DNA from: Paracyclopina nana
Lineage: Eukaryota; Arthropoda; Copepoda; Cyclopoida; Cyclopettidae
NCBI GenBank assembly: GCA_019096065.1
Contig: JAGUCH010000007.1
Location: 2,874,501 to 2,938,500, forward strand
Direction of reading: 5' to 3'
Length of the DNA stretch: 64,000 nt
The notes beneath the pieces are model-generated. The model had not been told where the DNA came from, searched no databases, and saw only the letters and a program-made list of their open reading frames with translations. Below are positions 50,037-60,045 of this stretch, one piece after another. The position numbers were made by a program, and so were the translations under genes. Every line of letters starts with the position of its first letter. Positions within the stretch are counted from its first letter, which is position 1.

Positions 50037-52184
50037 ATGGCGTCGAACGAGGAGTTAACCGAGGTTCCCACTCCAACGGAGGACGATCTCAACGACCTCC
50101 ACGCTAAGTATCAGTCCTCTATTGCCAAATTTAATACCGCATGCAGGACCATCGCCAAGGAGCTGACCTCGGCCGACGTCACCGTGGAGTCTTTGGCTTC
50201 ACACCTGGAAATCATTAACACCCTTTACGATGAAAAAACCGCAATTACGAATGCATATCTTGAGGCGGCTGCGACCAGTCCAGGTCAAGCAGCCCGTGTC
50301 AAGCACTGCACCACTACAAGTAAGGATCACGCGGCAAAATATGCAAGCCTGAAATCTCAGGCATCGGAGGTGGCACAAATGTTGGAGTTCGAGGCCGACA
50401 GGACATTGACTGACAAGGTACTTATGGAAGCTAGGTACGAACCCGTTGTTTTTCAGGCGGTCAGGCAAGCAACCCTTGCCGACAAGGCCAAACAACTGGA
50501 GCTGGACTATATCGCCGTTCGTGAGTCGATGAACGAGCATTGCGGAGAAGGGGCGGATTTTGACCCGACAACCTGCTACCAGTCGTTGATCTCCCTTGAA
50601 AAGGATCGTGACAAGAAAGGACACGTTTGGATTGCTGCGGCCGTGCACGCCAGCTCGGCATATTATCAGCGTGCTCTGGAAGTCTGCGCGAAGGATAGGC
50701 AAGTATACGCACCCTGGATTAGTCTCTACAATGATAAGCTGAAAACTGTTACGCTGTCCGTTGACAATCTCTCCGCGACCTCTGTCCCCATAGCTCCAGT
50801 ACCGTCCAATGTTCTGCGATTCTCCACTCCTCCACCAAATTTGCGACGCTCTGAGGCTTCAACATATCAAAATTTGCATAGCACGATGCTTCCAGGGGAA
50901 TTTCGCGGCCCCAGACCTTTGGACGCAAGCATCACTGCAATTATGGCTGAAACGTCCACGATGGAAGCAGTGGCGGGCTCACACAAGATGTCAGGATCCA
51001 TTCTTGAAAGGATGGCGGGTGAACCAGAATCCACGTTCGTCGACTCTTCGCTGGCCAAATCTCGTAAGGACCCTCCAAAATTACCCCGGGTTTCAGGCAA
51101 GGACGTCATTGATTTCAAAAACTTCCTTAAAATGTTCGAGTGCAAAATTCACCGTAACCCAAAGTATTCGTGGGGGGAAAAATATTTCGAATTGCTGGAC
51201 GCAGTGGACAGTCCAGCCAAGGATTGCGTCAAACTATTTTCGGCCGATAAAGACGGATATTTGCGGGCATTGCACACGTTAGAGTCGCGATTTGCAAAGT
51301 TCGAGACGCATAAGGGCGCGCTATGGGCTAGAATTACTTCGTCTGAAATTAGCGTGGCCAAGCTTAGCACCGTTCACGCTGCTCAAGTCGCGGGAATGGA
51401 ATTACTTGCCAATACTGAAAGATCCGCGTATTCTGAGGTCGGATCAATGCTAACGTCGCTATTTATCAGTCGTATGAACGCGGAAACTAAGAAAAGCTGG
51501 CAACTATTCTCCCTGGCAAAAAATGTTTCAGATAGTCCGACTATCGAAAATTTCCAGGATTGGTGCAACTACTTGGAACGAGAGGAAGCTATCGCCAACA
51601 TGGCCAAGCGTCAAGAGGGTGGCAAGCCCGTGATGAAGCCGAGAATGGTGGCGGCCATGACAACCGATGCAACAAATGACTCGTCAGACCTGGAAGTGTC
51701 GCCTGACACGGATGAACAAGATATGGGGGAAATATTGTTTGCAGCAGTCACCATGGAGTCCAAGGACGAATTCTACACAGGCTGTCCCCTGTGCAACACT
51801 CCAACGAAGCCGGCCCAACATCAATTTGCAGAGTGCAGGATTCTCAAAGCATTGAGAGTCAATGAGCGTTTTTCTTTGCTGCGTCGTACTGGCACTTGTC
51901 GAAACTGTCTTGACGGTCACCACTTCGCCAGGAACTGTACTCGCCCAGTAACTATATGCCAAATCTGTAATAAAGAGCACCACCCGCTGTTGCACCATTA
52001 CGAGCAGTCTCATGTGTTTGCGGTCAAAAATAATTCGTTGACTCTTTTTCGAGTAGTTCCATTGGACGTCGCAACCAATCCGCAATTCCGGGGAGCAAAG
52101 AGGATTAATTGTAGCCTTGATGAACATGCAAGCGAGTCATACGCGTCGGAAAAGCTCGTCAATTCGCTGGGAGCAAAAATGTGA
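50037..52184 (+). CDS. gag: BEL/Pao Gag polyprotein
   Basis: 715 residues from the ATG at 50037 (an earlier in-frame TTG is not a likely start). The N-terminal half is alpha-helical and coiled-coil-like. The middle has the DUF1759-type Pao capsid region (KLPRVSGKD..DFKNFLKMF, about 360-500). The C-terminus carries zinc-knuckle motifs: a CPLC..H..C element, then CRNCLDGHHFARNC (C-x2-C-x4-H-x4-C) and CQICNKEHHPLLHH (C-x2-C-x4-H-x4-H). The frame continues toward the aspartic-protease region but ends at TGA 52182-52184, where Pao elements normally read through into Pol. Beyond the TGA the same frame stays protease-like to about 52560. Confidence 0.9.
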   Translation: MASNEELTEVPTPTEDDLNDLHAKYQSSIAKFNTACRTIAKELTSADVTVESLASHLEIINTLYDEKTAITNAYLEAAATSPGQAARVKHCTTTSKDHAAKYASLKSQASEVAQMLEFEADRTLTDKVLMEARYEPVVFQAVRQATLADKAKQLELDYIAVRESMNEHCGEGADFDPTTCYQSLISLEKDRDKKGHVWIAAAVHASSAYYQRALEVCAKDRQVYAPWISLYNDKLKTVTLSVDNLSATSVPIAPVPSNVLRFSTPPPNLRRSEASTYQNLHSTMLPGEFRGPRPLDASITAIMAETSTMEAVAGSHKMSGSILERMAGEPESTFVDSSLAKSRKDPPKLPRVSGKDVIDFKNFLKMFECKIHRNPKYSWGEKYFELLDAVDSPAKDCVKLFSADKDGYLRALHTLESRFAKFETHKGALWARITSSEISVAKLSTVHAAQVAGMELLANTERSAYSEVGSMLTSLFISRMNAETKKSWQLFSLAKNVSDSPTIENFQDWCNYLEREEAIANMAKRQEGGKPVMKPRMVAAMTTDATNDSSDLEVSPDTDEQDMGEILFAAVTMESKDEFYTGCPLCNTPTKPAQHQFAECRILKALRVNERFSLLRRTGTCRNCLDGHHFARNCTRPVTICQICNKEHHPLLHHYEQSHVFAVKNNSLTLFRVVPLDVATNPQFRGAKRINCSLDEHASESYASEKLVNSLGAKM

Positions 52185-52560
52185 CCACAAGCACAGAGTG
52201 TTGGTTATCTGGATCGCGCAGCTGTCATTCACAACTATCGTGCGAAGCTTTATGTGCGGTCAGCCACTACAGGTGTCATCAAGGAAATCACGGTCAACAC
52301 GATTCGGAATTATAATAGCAACATTTCTCCACCGGATGTGCCGAGGCTGCAAGCTAGGTATCCTCATTTAATGTCCATCGACTTTGAAGTCTATGAAGAT
52401 CGGCCGTGTGACATGTTGTTGGGATTGGATAATCTCGATTTAATGGCAGCGATGCGTGCTGATGTGTGTGGCAATCCTGGTGATCCAGTCGCTAGGCAAA
52501 CTCAACTGGGATGGACAGTCGCAGCAGGACAAATCAGGCTCAAGTTCACGGCTCAGCATT
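52185..52560 (+). pseudogene. Pao-type aspartic protease region, cut off from Gag and Pol
   Basis: In the Gag frame after the TGA, the sequence is open and protein-like (SATTGVIKEITVNTIRN, MLLGLDNLDLM, TQLGWTVAAG), the usual link between Gag/protease and RT in Pao elements. It is separated from Gag by one stop codon and from Pol by a change of frame near 52540-52570. I see no canonical slippery heptamer at the change, so mutation is more likely than programmed shifting. Confidence 0.7.
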
Positions 52561-55500
52561 TCTGGTCTCTAAGGAGGTCGAAGTGGAGCAACTTCTTCAA
52601 CAGCTTTGGGAGCTAGAAAACTACCCAGAGTTGGGAAAACAGAAGCGTTTGATCTCTGTGCAGGACCAAAAGGCCGAGAAAATAGTGCGAGAAGGTTTAT
52701 TTCGAGTTGACAAACATTATGGCACGAGCGTGCCATGGAAGGATTGGCCTGATCCACCAGACTTGCCGAGAAATTACTTCCAGGTCAAAAAATGGCAATC
52801 CGGACACGAAGCTGAGCTCAAGAAGAACCCCCTAATCTGGGAGCAGTATTGCGCGAATTTCCAAGAATGGATAAATGAAAAATACATAACCGCGGTTACA
52901 AACGACGTTTTGTCCGGGTTTTTCATTCCTTGTTTTGGAGTCTTTCGTGACGACTCGCTTACAATGAAACTGCCTGTAGTCACTGACTGTGCGCGTAAAT
53001 TCGGCTCACCTCGTCGATCATTAAATGATATGATAATTACGGGTCCTAAATTGCAGAATGACATCCGGGATGTATTGCTCCAGTTCCGCTCGCATAAATA
53101 CGCGTTTACGGCGGATATTGCGCGCATGTATTTGCAATTCCACATAAGCAAGCCTGATCAAAAATACCATCGCGTACTCTTCGAAGGTCAAGCGTATGAA
53201 TTCACAAGGTGGCCGTTTGGCAACGTGGCTGCTCCATTCGCGACGCTTTTTTGTCTGAACACTCACTTCCGCGACACAAATCGCCCGGATCTAATCGAGG
53301 TTGTGCGCCAGTCTTTGTACATGGATGATCTTTTGCCCTCGCGCCCCTCCGAGGTTGTGTTGGAGCAATTGTTCCGCGATTTGTGTCAAGCTTGCGAATC
53401 GGCTGGCTTGCAGTTGCGTAAACTAGTCACAAATTCCATCGCATTCCGATCTCTCGTTTTGTCCGGGTTTTTCATTCCTTGTTTTGGAGTCTTTCGTGAC
53501 GACTCGCTTACAATGAAACTGCCTGTAGTCACTGACTGTGCGCGTAAATTCGGCTCACCTCGTCGATCATTAAATGATATGATAATTACGGGTCCTAAAT
53601 TGCAGAATGACATCCGGGATGTATTGCTCCAGTTCCGCTCGCATAAATACGCGTTTACGGCGGATATTGCGCGCATGTATTTGCAATTCCACATAAGCAA
53701 GCCTGATCAAAAATACCATCGCGTACTCTTCGAAGGTCAAGCGTATGAATTCACAAGGTGGCCGTTTGGCAACGTGGCTGCTCCATTCGCGACGCTTTTT
53801 TGTCTGAACACTCACTTCCGCGACACAAATCGCCCGGATCTAATCGAGGTTGTGCGCCAGTCTTTGTACATGGATGATCTTTTGCCCTCGCGCCCCTCCG
53901 AGGTTGTGTTGGAGCAATTGTTCCGCGATTTGTGTCAAGCTTGCGAATCGGCTGGCTTGCAGTTGCGTAAACTAGTCACAAATTCCATCGCATTCCGATC
54001 TCGCACAGACAAAAACCTTCTGTCCCCAGGGGATAATTCCTTGCCCACCAAAGTTCTGGGCTGCTATTGGTTACCCGACGTGGATCTGTTAACCTTTAAA
54101 GCAGCAAATATATGCGACGATGACAAGGTGTTCACTAAGCGCAACGTGTTCAGAGCAAATGGCCTGTGCTTCGATCCAACAGGATTCTTGGAACCAGTAA
54201 CCCTTAAAGGCCGATTGTTGCTCCAGGACGTTTGCAACATCGATGGGCTTGTGGATTGGGACGAGAAGATTACGGGAGACAGCCTCTATAAAAGGTGGCG
54301 TCAATTCCTTGATGAGTTAACTCAAGTTGACAGGTGTCAATTCCCGCGTCAGATTTTCCAGGGAGATCCATCAGATGCAAGCTTGGAGGTTTTTGTGGAT
54401 GCTTCCACCCGCATGTACTCAACCGTGATTTATGTGCGTGAAGTTTTGCCAACAGGGATTTCTGTGACTTTCGTCACATGCAAGCGAAAATTATGTAAAA
54501 AGGGACAAAAATCAATTCCGGAAAAAGAATTGCTCGCCGCGCACTTGGGGTCAATTTTAGCTACGCATGTTGGCGCGCAGTTGAACATTACAGTCCGTCG
54601 ATTTTGGTCTGACAGCACAACTGTATTGAAATGGTTCTTCAAACCCATGTCAATTGATATCCCTTTCGTGTCGCGCCGTGTACTTGAGGTGCTGGAGCTC
54701 ACTTCTCAAGACCAGTGGAATTATGTGTCGTCTGAGGAAAATCCTGCAGATATCGCGACAAAAGGAGTACCGTTGGAAGCCCTTCTGCACAATGGCCTTT
54801 GGGAACATGGCCCGGAGATCTTGCGTGAGGAAGAACCGTCATCAATGCGGCCGGATATTCAGCTCTTGGACGAAAACAAAGCCGTCGTAGTTCAAGGATA
54901 TAATGCGGTATTTGTTGCTACTCGTGCCGCCAATCTTGTTCGCACAATGGTTGATCGATCACTGGTGGCGGATAATTATGACATGCACGAAAATCAAAAA
55001 GAGGCTGCTAGATACCTTTTGCAGTTAAGGGAGATATTCGACCTCAGTTTGGGTATTCATAAATGGTCCGTGATCTTGCGAACGCTTTATCGCAAAAAGC
55101 GCCCCATTTCGTATCTCGCATGCGCAAAGCGGATGATTTCAAGAATAGTTCAAGCCAACTGCTTTTCTAAGGACTTGGAGCATTTGTTATTGAAAGGCCA
55201 CTGGAAAAAAGGCAGCGAATTGGAAAAGTCGGCAGCATACATCAGTCAAGATTGTCTCATCCACGCGAGAGGCCGGCTAGACAGTAGCAACCTACCGACG
55301 AGGGTGAAGAGGCCAATCATGTTTCAAGACCATCAATTAACCTACAACTTGCTAGAGTTTTGGCACCACGGTGTTGGACACGATGTTGGACAAAATCAAT
55401 TCGCGATGATCATACGTCAAAAATTCTACGTGCCGAGGTTGCGACAAATTTTGCGCAAAATCTTCCGTCGTTGCTCTGCTTGCCAAAAGATACGTGGCAC

Positions 55501-56491
55501 TCCTCTCTACCCAGAAATGGGCGACAGGGTAATCCACGGCATCGACTTGCAACCGTTTAGCCATATTTCGATCGATTATTGCGGACCTTTTTCAATCTCG
55601 CGTCCAAGGGGCCAAGCAAAGGATCACAGATACGTTCTGGTCATTGTTTGCCAACAAACAAAAGCGTGCCACTTCGAAGACGCGTATGATCTGTCAACAG
55701 ATGCATTCGTAAATTCTTTCCGGAGGTTCACAGCTCGTCGAGGTTACCCAAAATATATTCGCTCGGATCAAGGAACGAATTTTGTCGGGGCTGCAAATCT
55801 CATATTCGCAAGAGACAAAGATAGGGTGCGCAAAATTGATTGGGAGGTAGCTAGAAAGCAAACGTGCCCCATTTTCGGTTTTGAGTGGTCATTTTCGCCC
55901 GCATCTGCTCCGGAATTCAATGGACTCGCGGAAATTTTTGTCCGCCAATTTAAAAAGCATTTGTCCGCAAATTTGACCCAAACTTGGCGCGAGGACACCT
56001 TCCGTGCGGCGTTGTCGCAAGCAGAGGAAATAATCAACTCCAGGCCTTTAACCTATGTACCTGAGGATTTGGATCAGTCCGCCAAGGTCGTGTCGCCAAA
56101 CTCGTTTCTGATGTGCCCTCAAACACATGCACCCGTGTTCGACAACAGTGCCCTTTCAACTTTGGACCAATACCGCAAAGTTAGGCACTTCAAGAACCAA
56201 TTGTGGCAAAAATGGATGCAATCCGTGTACCATGAACTGGCATCGAGGCCAAAATGGCGTACCTTGAGGAAAAACATGAAAATTGGCGACGTTGTACTCA
56301 TTCGCGATCGCGGTCCTTTCAGCCACAGGTCAAGCTGGCCATTGGGAATTATTGTGGGCATTCAAGAAGACAAAAACAATATCAACAGGACCCTAAGCAT
56401 TAAAGTCGTTGACAAGAGCAAAGAAAATTCCCACAAAATCATTGTCGAGGCAGTCACCAATGTCGTACCCCTCAATATGAATATAGAATGA
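52511..56491 (+). CDS. pol: BEL/Pao Pol: RT, RNase H, integrase
   Basis: 1326 codons. Order: linker (VEQLLQQLWELE); reverse transcriptase with SLYMDDLL; RNase H (EVFVDASTRM, KELLAAHLG, FWSDSTTVLKWF); integrase HHCC zinc region (HHGVGH..CSACQK) and DDE core with Asp in SIDYCGP, Asp in RSDQGTNF and Glu in EFNGLAE; and a C-terminal Pao domain (GDVVLIRDRG..WPLGII). The RT core is present twice in tandem (52906-53454 and 53455-54003), giving two YMDD boxes (53318-53329 and 53867-53878). Without the repeat the protein would be about 1143 residues. The frame differs from that of Gag. A working enzyme is doubtful. Confidence 0.95.
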   Translation: MDSRSRTNQAQVHGSAFLVSKEVEVEQLLQQLWELENYPELGKQKRLISVQDQKAEKIVREGLFRVDKHYGTSVPWKDWPDPPDLPRNYFQVKKWQSGHEAELKKNPLIWEQYCANFQEWINEKYITAVTNDVLSGFFIPCFGVFRDDSLTMKLPVVTDCARKFGSPRRSLNDMIITGPKLQNDIRDVLLQFRSHKYAFTADIARMYLQFHISKPDQKYHRVLFEGQAYEFTRWPFGNVAAPFATLFCLNTHFRDTNRPDLIEVVRQSLYMDDLLPSRPSEVVLEQLFRDLCQACESAGLQLRKLVTNSIAFRSLVLSGFFIPCFGVFRDDSLTMKLPVVTDCARKFGSPRRSLNDMIITGPKLQNDIRDVLLQFRSHKYAFTADIARMYLQFHISKPDQKYHRVLFEGQAYEFTRWPFGNVAAPFATLFCLNTHFRDTNRPDLIEVVRQSLYMDDLLPSRPSEVVLEQLFRDLCQACESAGLQLRKLVTNSIAFRSRTDKNLLSPGDNSLPTKVLGCYWLPDVDLLTFKAANICDDDKVFTKRNVFRANGLCFDPTGFLEPVTLKGRLLLQDVCNIDGLVDWDEKITGDSLYKRWRQFLDELTQVDRCQFPRQIFQGDPSDASLEVFVDASTRMYSTVIYVREVLPTGISVTFVTCKRKLCKKGQKSIPEKELLAAHLGSILATHVGAQLNITVRRFWSDSTTVLKWFFKPMSIDIPFVSRRVLEVLELTSQDQWNYVSSEENPADIATKGVPLEALLHNGLWEHGPEILREEEPSSMRPDIQLLDENKAVVVQGYNAVFVATRAANLVRTMVDRSLVADNYDMHENQKEAARYLLQLREIFDLSLGIHKWSVILRTLYRKKRPISYLACAKRMISRIVQANCFSKDLEHLLLKGHWKKGSELEKSAAYISQDCLIHARGRLDSSNLPTRVKRPIMFQDHQLTYNLLEFWHHGVGHDVGQNQFAMIIRQKFYVPRLRQILRKIFRRCSACQKIRGTPLYPEMGDRVIHGIDLQPFSHISIDYCGPFSISRPRGQAKDHRYVLVIVCQQTKACHFEDAYDLSTDAFVNSFRRFTARRGYPKYIRSDQGTNFVGAANLIFARDKDRVRKIDWEVARKQTCPIFGFEWSFSPASAPEFNGLAEIFVRQFKKHLSANLTQTWREDTFRAALSQAEEIINSRPLTYVPEDLDQSAKVVSPNSFLMCPQTHAPVFDNSALSTLDQYRKVRHFKNQLWQKWMQSVYHELASRPKWRTLRKNMKIGDVVLIRDRGPFSHRSSWPLGIIVGIQEDKNNINRTLSIKVVDKSKENSHKIIVEAVTNVVPLNMNIE
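52906..54003 (+). repeat. 549-bp tandem duplication within RT
   Basis: Copies 52906-53454 and 53455-54003, offset 549 bases (183 codons, in frame). No difference between copies was noticed on reading; even the reverse-strand open frames are identical. It spans from VLSGFFIPCFGVF to IAFRS, including the palm and YMDD box. Confidence 0.92.
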
Positions 56492-56704
56492 CGTTTAAAT
56501 TTCGCGCCGCGACTCGGTTCTCGTCTTGCATACGAGACGGCGCGATATCGCAAAAAAGATGTACTAAGCGCGGTAATCACATTAGCTTTGCAGAACCGGG
56601 TTCTTTTCTCGTCAAGTTATGCCGTCAGCTTCACATCCGGTTCCTCCGATCGCCGGCGTCCAGTCCGCAAATATTGTTATCGTTGGAAATCCGTCGTCAT
56701 CGCC

Positions 56705-59700
56705 ATGAAAAGGGCATCATCCCCGGCCTCGTCATCGTCTAGTGGCTCCCGGTCATCATCCCCAACGTCGACAACCTCAGTGGACGAAGAAAACCGTCCT
56801 CAGGACCCGGTGGAGCCAAACATTTGCTCCTTCGCGTTTCGACACCCGCCGCTGACCAAGCCTTCAAAATCCGCATCGCCTAAACGGCCACGGCTCACTG
56901 CCAAGCGATCTCGGCCCATCCCCAGCCCGTCTCGCAGTCCAAGCCCAAGAAGCAAGGCCACCATTAGTCAAAAAATCGAGCAAGAACGACGACGACTTCA
57001 ATACAAATTCGGCGTGGAATCGGTATATTTCGATGAAGAGCTGCTCGACCTTCTCGACAGCAACGATCCTGGTAAATTCGTTTCCGTATACTCGTCGCCC
57101 AATGTTTTCCTGGCAGGCTCGGTCCACATTTATTACTATCACGGCCGCGATCCTGAATCTCGTAGCAAGCATTCGCGCAGAAAGAACAAAAAAACCGACG
57201 CTCAAAAATCAAACTTTTCGCGAGTTATGTTGTTCGCCGAAAATTTGTCAGTAGGAACGACAATGCTTTTAGCCCACCCTTGTCTCAATGATGCGTGGCT
57301 CATTTACTGCATGACTCAGAAGAGCGACCCCGAGCTAGGACCCGCGGAAAACACGGCCCAGGCAAAAATTTGGATGCAAAAGCTATCGGACATCACTTAT
57401 CGCGATCTTGGTCATTTGAAGGCGCGTGCGAACAAGTCCTCCAAAGAATACGCGCGGCACACCATGGCAAAAATAAAAACCCCATCAGCCGGTGGGGCTA
57501 GAGTAGCGTCAGGCGTTGATGTCGAGCTTTCTCGCGAACCTTCGAAGCGTGAAAGGCGGACTGGGGTCACACAAAACCTCGTCAATCGCCCTGAAACGCA
57601 GCCGCGAATCTACTTATGCACGGAAGCCTCCACGAGCACCGACACCGGAGATTTTGTAGTCATCCCGTCACACGCCGCGCGGGCTATGCAAACGTATTTC
57701 AAATCACACGGAATCGACGTTCCCGGATTTAGTGAGATCGAAGTTCAGGCTGCGGGTGAAGATTCTGGGGAGGTCCTGTTTGGTCAGTCTTCTAGGTTTG
57801 TCCCCGCGATTGAGCCGGATCGAGTTGTCGTTCTGGAATCCTCAGACGAAGACGCACCAGACAGAATAATCATCGAAGAGGAGGAATATGTAGTCATCGA
57901 TGAAGTGACGCCTCCAGTTGCGGGCACGGTCGCAGAAGTTCCCGCAGAGCAGCCAGTTTTCGAGCCTCCACGGGACGACGCCCCTGATATCTCGACGCCT
58001 ACACGTACTGGATTGAGGAAAAAGGAGTTCGGCCCACAATCGGGTCGGCTAAGCCCTTCGCAATTGACACCGAGAACTTTACTTCGCGAGCAAAGGGCTC
58101 AGCAAAAGGCCGAAAGGTGTGCACGCTCGTTAAGTCCGGCAACAGACTTTACACGCCCACGCACACCTATGCCATTGGTCAACATTCCTGAAGATCAAGC
58201 TATTGAGGACATCTTGTCACTCCACCCCGCCAGCCACGACAAATTCAGCGACGAAGAATCAATCAGGTCAGTTCGGTCATCTTTGCGTCGCGACAGAAAT
58301 GTAGTATTGCGTGGGGGAAAACCAGTTGAACAAAAATGCGTCCTCGCTATCGCCAACGCTCGGTATCTCATCGGCCAGCGACGCGATCCTGATTGCCCTG
58401 TCAATGAATGCGCCCTCGCGGGTAATGGTTTACGCGTCAGTGACATCGAAACGCATAATCAGCGGATGTTTTCTACTATCTCGGTTCAGGCAGCGCGTGT
58501 TCAAACGCCCACGAACGGCCCTCGCGAATTCACCGTAGCGCGCCCTCCGCAAATTGTGCATTACAACCGGCGTAGCTCAGTCAATAAGGCCCAATTTGAT
58601 CATCTCATGGCTAAATCACAGGTCATGAATGAAATTCAGCAATTCGGCATCGCCTTTGTCAAGCTCGTCGAGCATCATTGCGGATTCATGGACCGTCTGC
58701 GTCGCGAAACACCGGCATGGAATCAAGCGTTTTACGGCCTCGTAATTTCCTCGCTAAATAATAAATCGGTCATGATACACGTTGGGTGGGACACGAAAAC
58801 TGTGCGCGAGGTGGATATTCCTCTATTCGTGCGCAATTTGTTCAAGGACCCGTCGATCATTAAAGTCGCTCAAAATGCGCGCGATGTCATGTTCAGGGTA
58901 GGAAGCATTCCAGGGACTGCATATACAATGCGTCATTTTGTTGAAGCTTCCAACCTCGCCTTAATGGCATTCACGCAACCTGGCACCGCGTTTGAAAATA
59001 TGCAGTACGATACTGAGTTCTTGGCGTTGAATCTCCAATTCCCCTACATTTTTTGTCGTGCGGAGCAAATGACAAGAGAAACTGCGCATGACCCTCGATA
59101 CTTGGCGGTGGCTGATCAGTGGAACTTCGCCACAAATTTCACAGCCTGGTCCAATCCAATGCGAGCAGCACTTGTGTGGGATGCGGCGGTACATTTTGAA
59201 CTGTTGCGTCGTATGGCCATCCGAGCAGCAGCGCTCGAAGATATGGGTAATGGCGCAGATATTATCAGGATCATGCACTGCTTGTGTTTGCGGATGATAG
59301 GGCTGGATATTCCTTTCAAAAACCCGGCAAATGTATCACAAGGAACAGTGAGGCCGTTTGGTTCTTGGTTCGAAACGGATGACTATCTAGACGAGCAGCA
59401 GCGTCCCCAAAAACATCGCGCGTGGCCTTTATTTTTCTCCCACAGCACAAGCTGGATGTCAGTAGAAGAACTACACGAGCGGGTTCAAAGTTTCTTGACT
59501 GCTCGCAGATGGCAACGGTGCTTTGACACGCTTCCTACTCAATCGCGTCAAAAATTAACGCTGATGTTCCAAAGCCACCCCTACGAAATCAACGCGCGCG
59601 CATATTTGATGCTACATGCTGGCGAAGGGGCTTATTTCCCTCATTGCTGCGCGCACTGTGGCGACGAAGAGCACCTCACCGAAAATTGCCACATCAAAGG

Positions 59701-60031
59701 ATCCGACCTGCAATGTAAATACAATTTGTGCCTAACAGACGGGCATAGGGATGTCGTCTGTGCACTATTGCGCACAAGGTGCACGTTATGTTTTTTCCTG
59801 GGCCATAACAGGGATCATCACGCCGACCATCCTTTCATCTGTCTCATCGAGGAGTTCCGCGCAGCCTTTGCTAAAGGCCGCGTCACGAGTCGCCTATTGG
59901 CCTCCTCCTCCGTCTCCCAATACCAAGTGGACACAAACGAGAATGGCTATGTCGTGTTCGCGGATGCAAATGAAGAAGAGAGACAGGCTCTGAAGACCAA
60001 CTACGACATTGGACCCTTCGATCCCATTTAA
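56705..60031 (+). CDS. Third ORF of the BEL/Pao element, zinc-knuckle protein
   Basis: 1108 residues from the ATG at 56705; the open frame extends up to 56588 but the earlier start has poor context. Residues 1-90 are Ser/Pro/Arg-rich with SR-like repeats and basic nuclear-signal-like clusters. The centre (about 650-900) is globular, with KDPSIIKVAQNARDVMF and later WSNPMRAALVWDAAVHFELL, a layout reminiscent of DEDD 3'-5' exonucleases but without evident catalytic acids. The C-terminus has CAHCGDEEHLTENC (59648-59689), CKYNLCLTDGHRDVVC and CTLCFFLGHNRDHH: two CCHC-type knuckles then a CCHH one, like the Gag tail. It holds no signal peptide or membrane segment, so it is not an envelope protein despite its position. 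It ends 14 bases before the 3' LTR. Function unknown; a second Gag-like protein is the best guess. Confidence 0.8.
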   Translation: MKRASSPASSSSSGSRSSSPTSTTSVDEENRPQDPVEPNICSFAFRHPPLTKPSKSASPKRPRLTAKRSRPIPSPSRSPSPRSKATISQKIEQERRRLQYKFGVESVYFDEELLDLLDSNDPGKFVSVYSSPNVFLAGSVHIYYYHGRDPESRSKHSRRKNKKTDAQKSNFSRVMLFAENLSVGTTMLLAHPCLNDAWLIYCMTQKSDPELGPAENTAQAKIWMQKLSDITYRDLGHLKARANKSSKEYARHTMAKIKTPSAGGARVASGVDVELSREPSKRERRTGVTQNLVNRPETQPRIYLCTEASTSTDTGDFVVIPSHAARAMQTYFKSHGIDVPGFSEIEVQAAGEDSGEVLFGQSSRFVPAIEPDRVVVLESSDEDAPDRIIIEEEEYVVIDEVTPPVAGTVAEVPAEQPVFEPPRDDAPDISTPTRTGLRKKEFGPQSGRLSPSQLTPRTLLREQRAQQKAERCARSLSPATDFTRPRTPMPLVNIPEDQAIEDILSLHPASHDKFSDEESIRSVRSSLRRDRNVVLRGGKPVEQKCVLAIANARYLIGQRRDPDCPVNECALAGNGLRVSDIETHNQRMFSTISVQAARVQTPTNGPREFTVARPPQIVHYNRRSSVNKAQFDHLMAKSQVMNEIQQFGIAFVKLVEHHCGFMDRLRRETPAWNQAFYGLVISSLNNKSVMIHVGWDTKTVREVDIPLFVRNLFKDPSIIKVAQNARDVMFRVGSIPGTAYTMRHFVEASNLALMAFTQPGTAFENMQYDTEFLALNLQFPYIFCRAEQMTRETAHDPRYLAVADQWNFATNFTAWSNPMRAALVWDAAVHFELLRRMAIRAAALEDMGNGADIIRIMHCLCLRMIGLDIPFKNPANVSQGTVRPFGSWFETDDYLDEQQRPQKHRAWPLFFSHSTSWMSVEELHERVQSFLTARRWQRCFDTLPTQSRQKLTLMFQSHPYEINARAYLMLHAGEGAYFPHCCAHCGDEEHLTENCHIKGSDLQCKYNLCLTDGHRDVVCALLRTRCTLCFFLGHNRDHHADHPFICLIEEFRAAFAKGRVTSRLLASSSVSQYQVDTNENGYVVFADANEEERQALKTNYDIGPFDPI

Positions 60032-60045
60032 AGAGGAAGAGAAAT
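60030..60045 (+). other. Polypurine tract
   Basis: AAAGAGGAAGAGAAAT directly before the 3' LTR, the plus-strand primer site of LTR elements. It overlaps the stop codon of the third ORF. Confidence 0.8.

Noticed and set aside
56500-60031. Third ORF of the retrotransposon as an envelope gene
   Set aside because: Position fits, but no signal peptide, membrane helix or fusion-like segment; zinc knuckles at the C-terminus argue against it.
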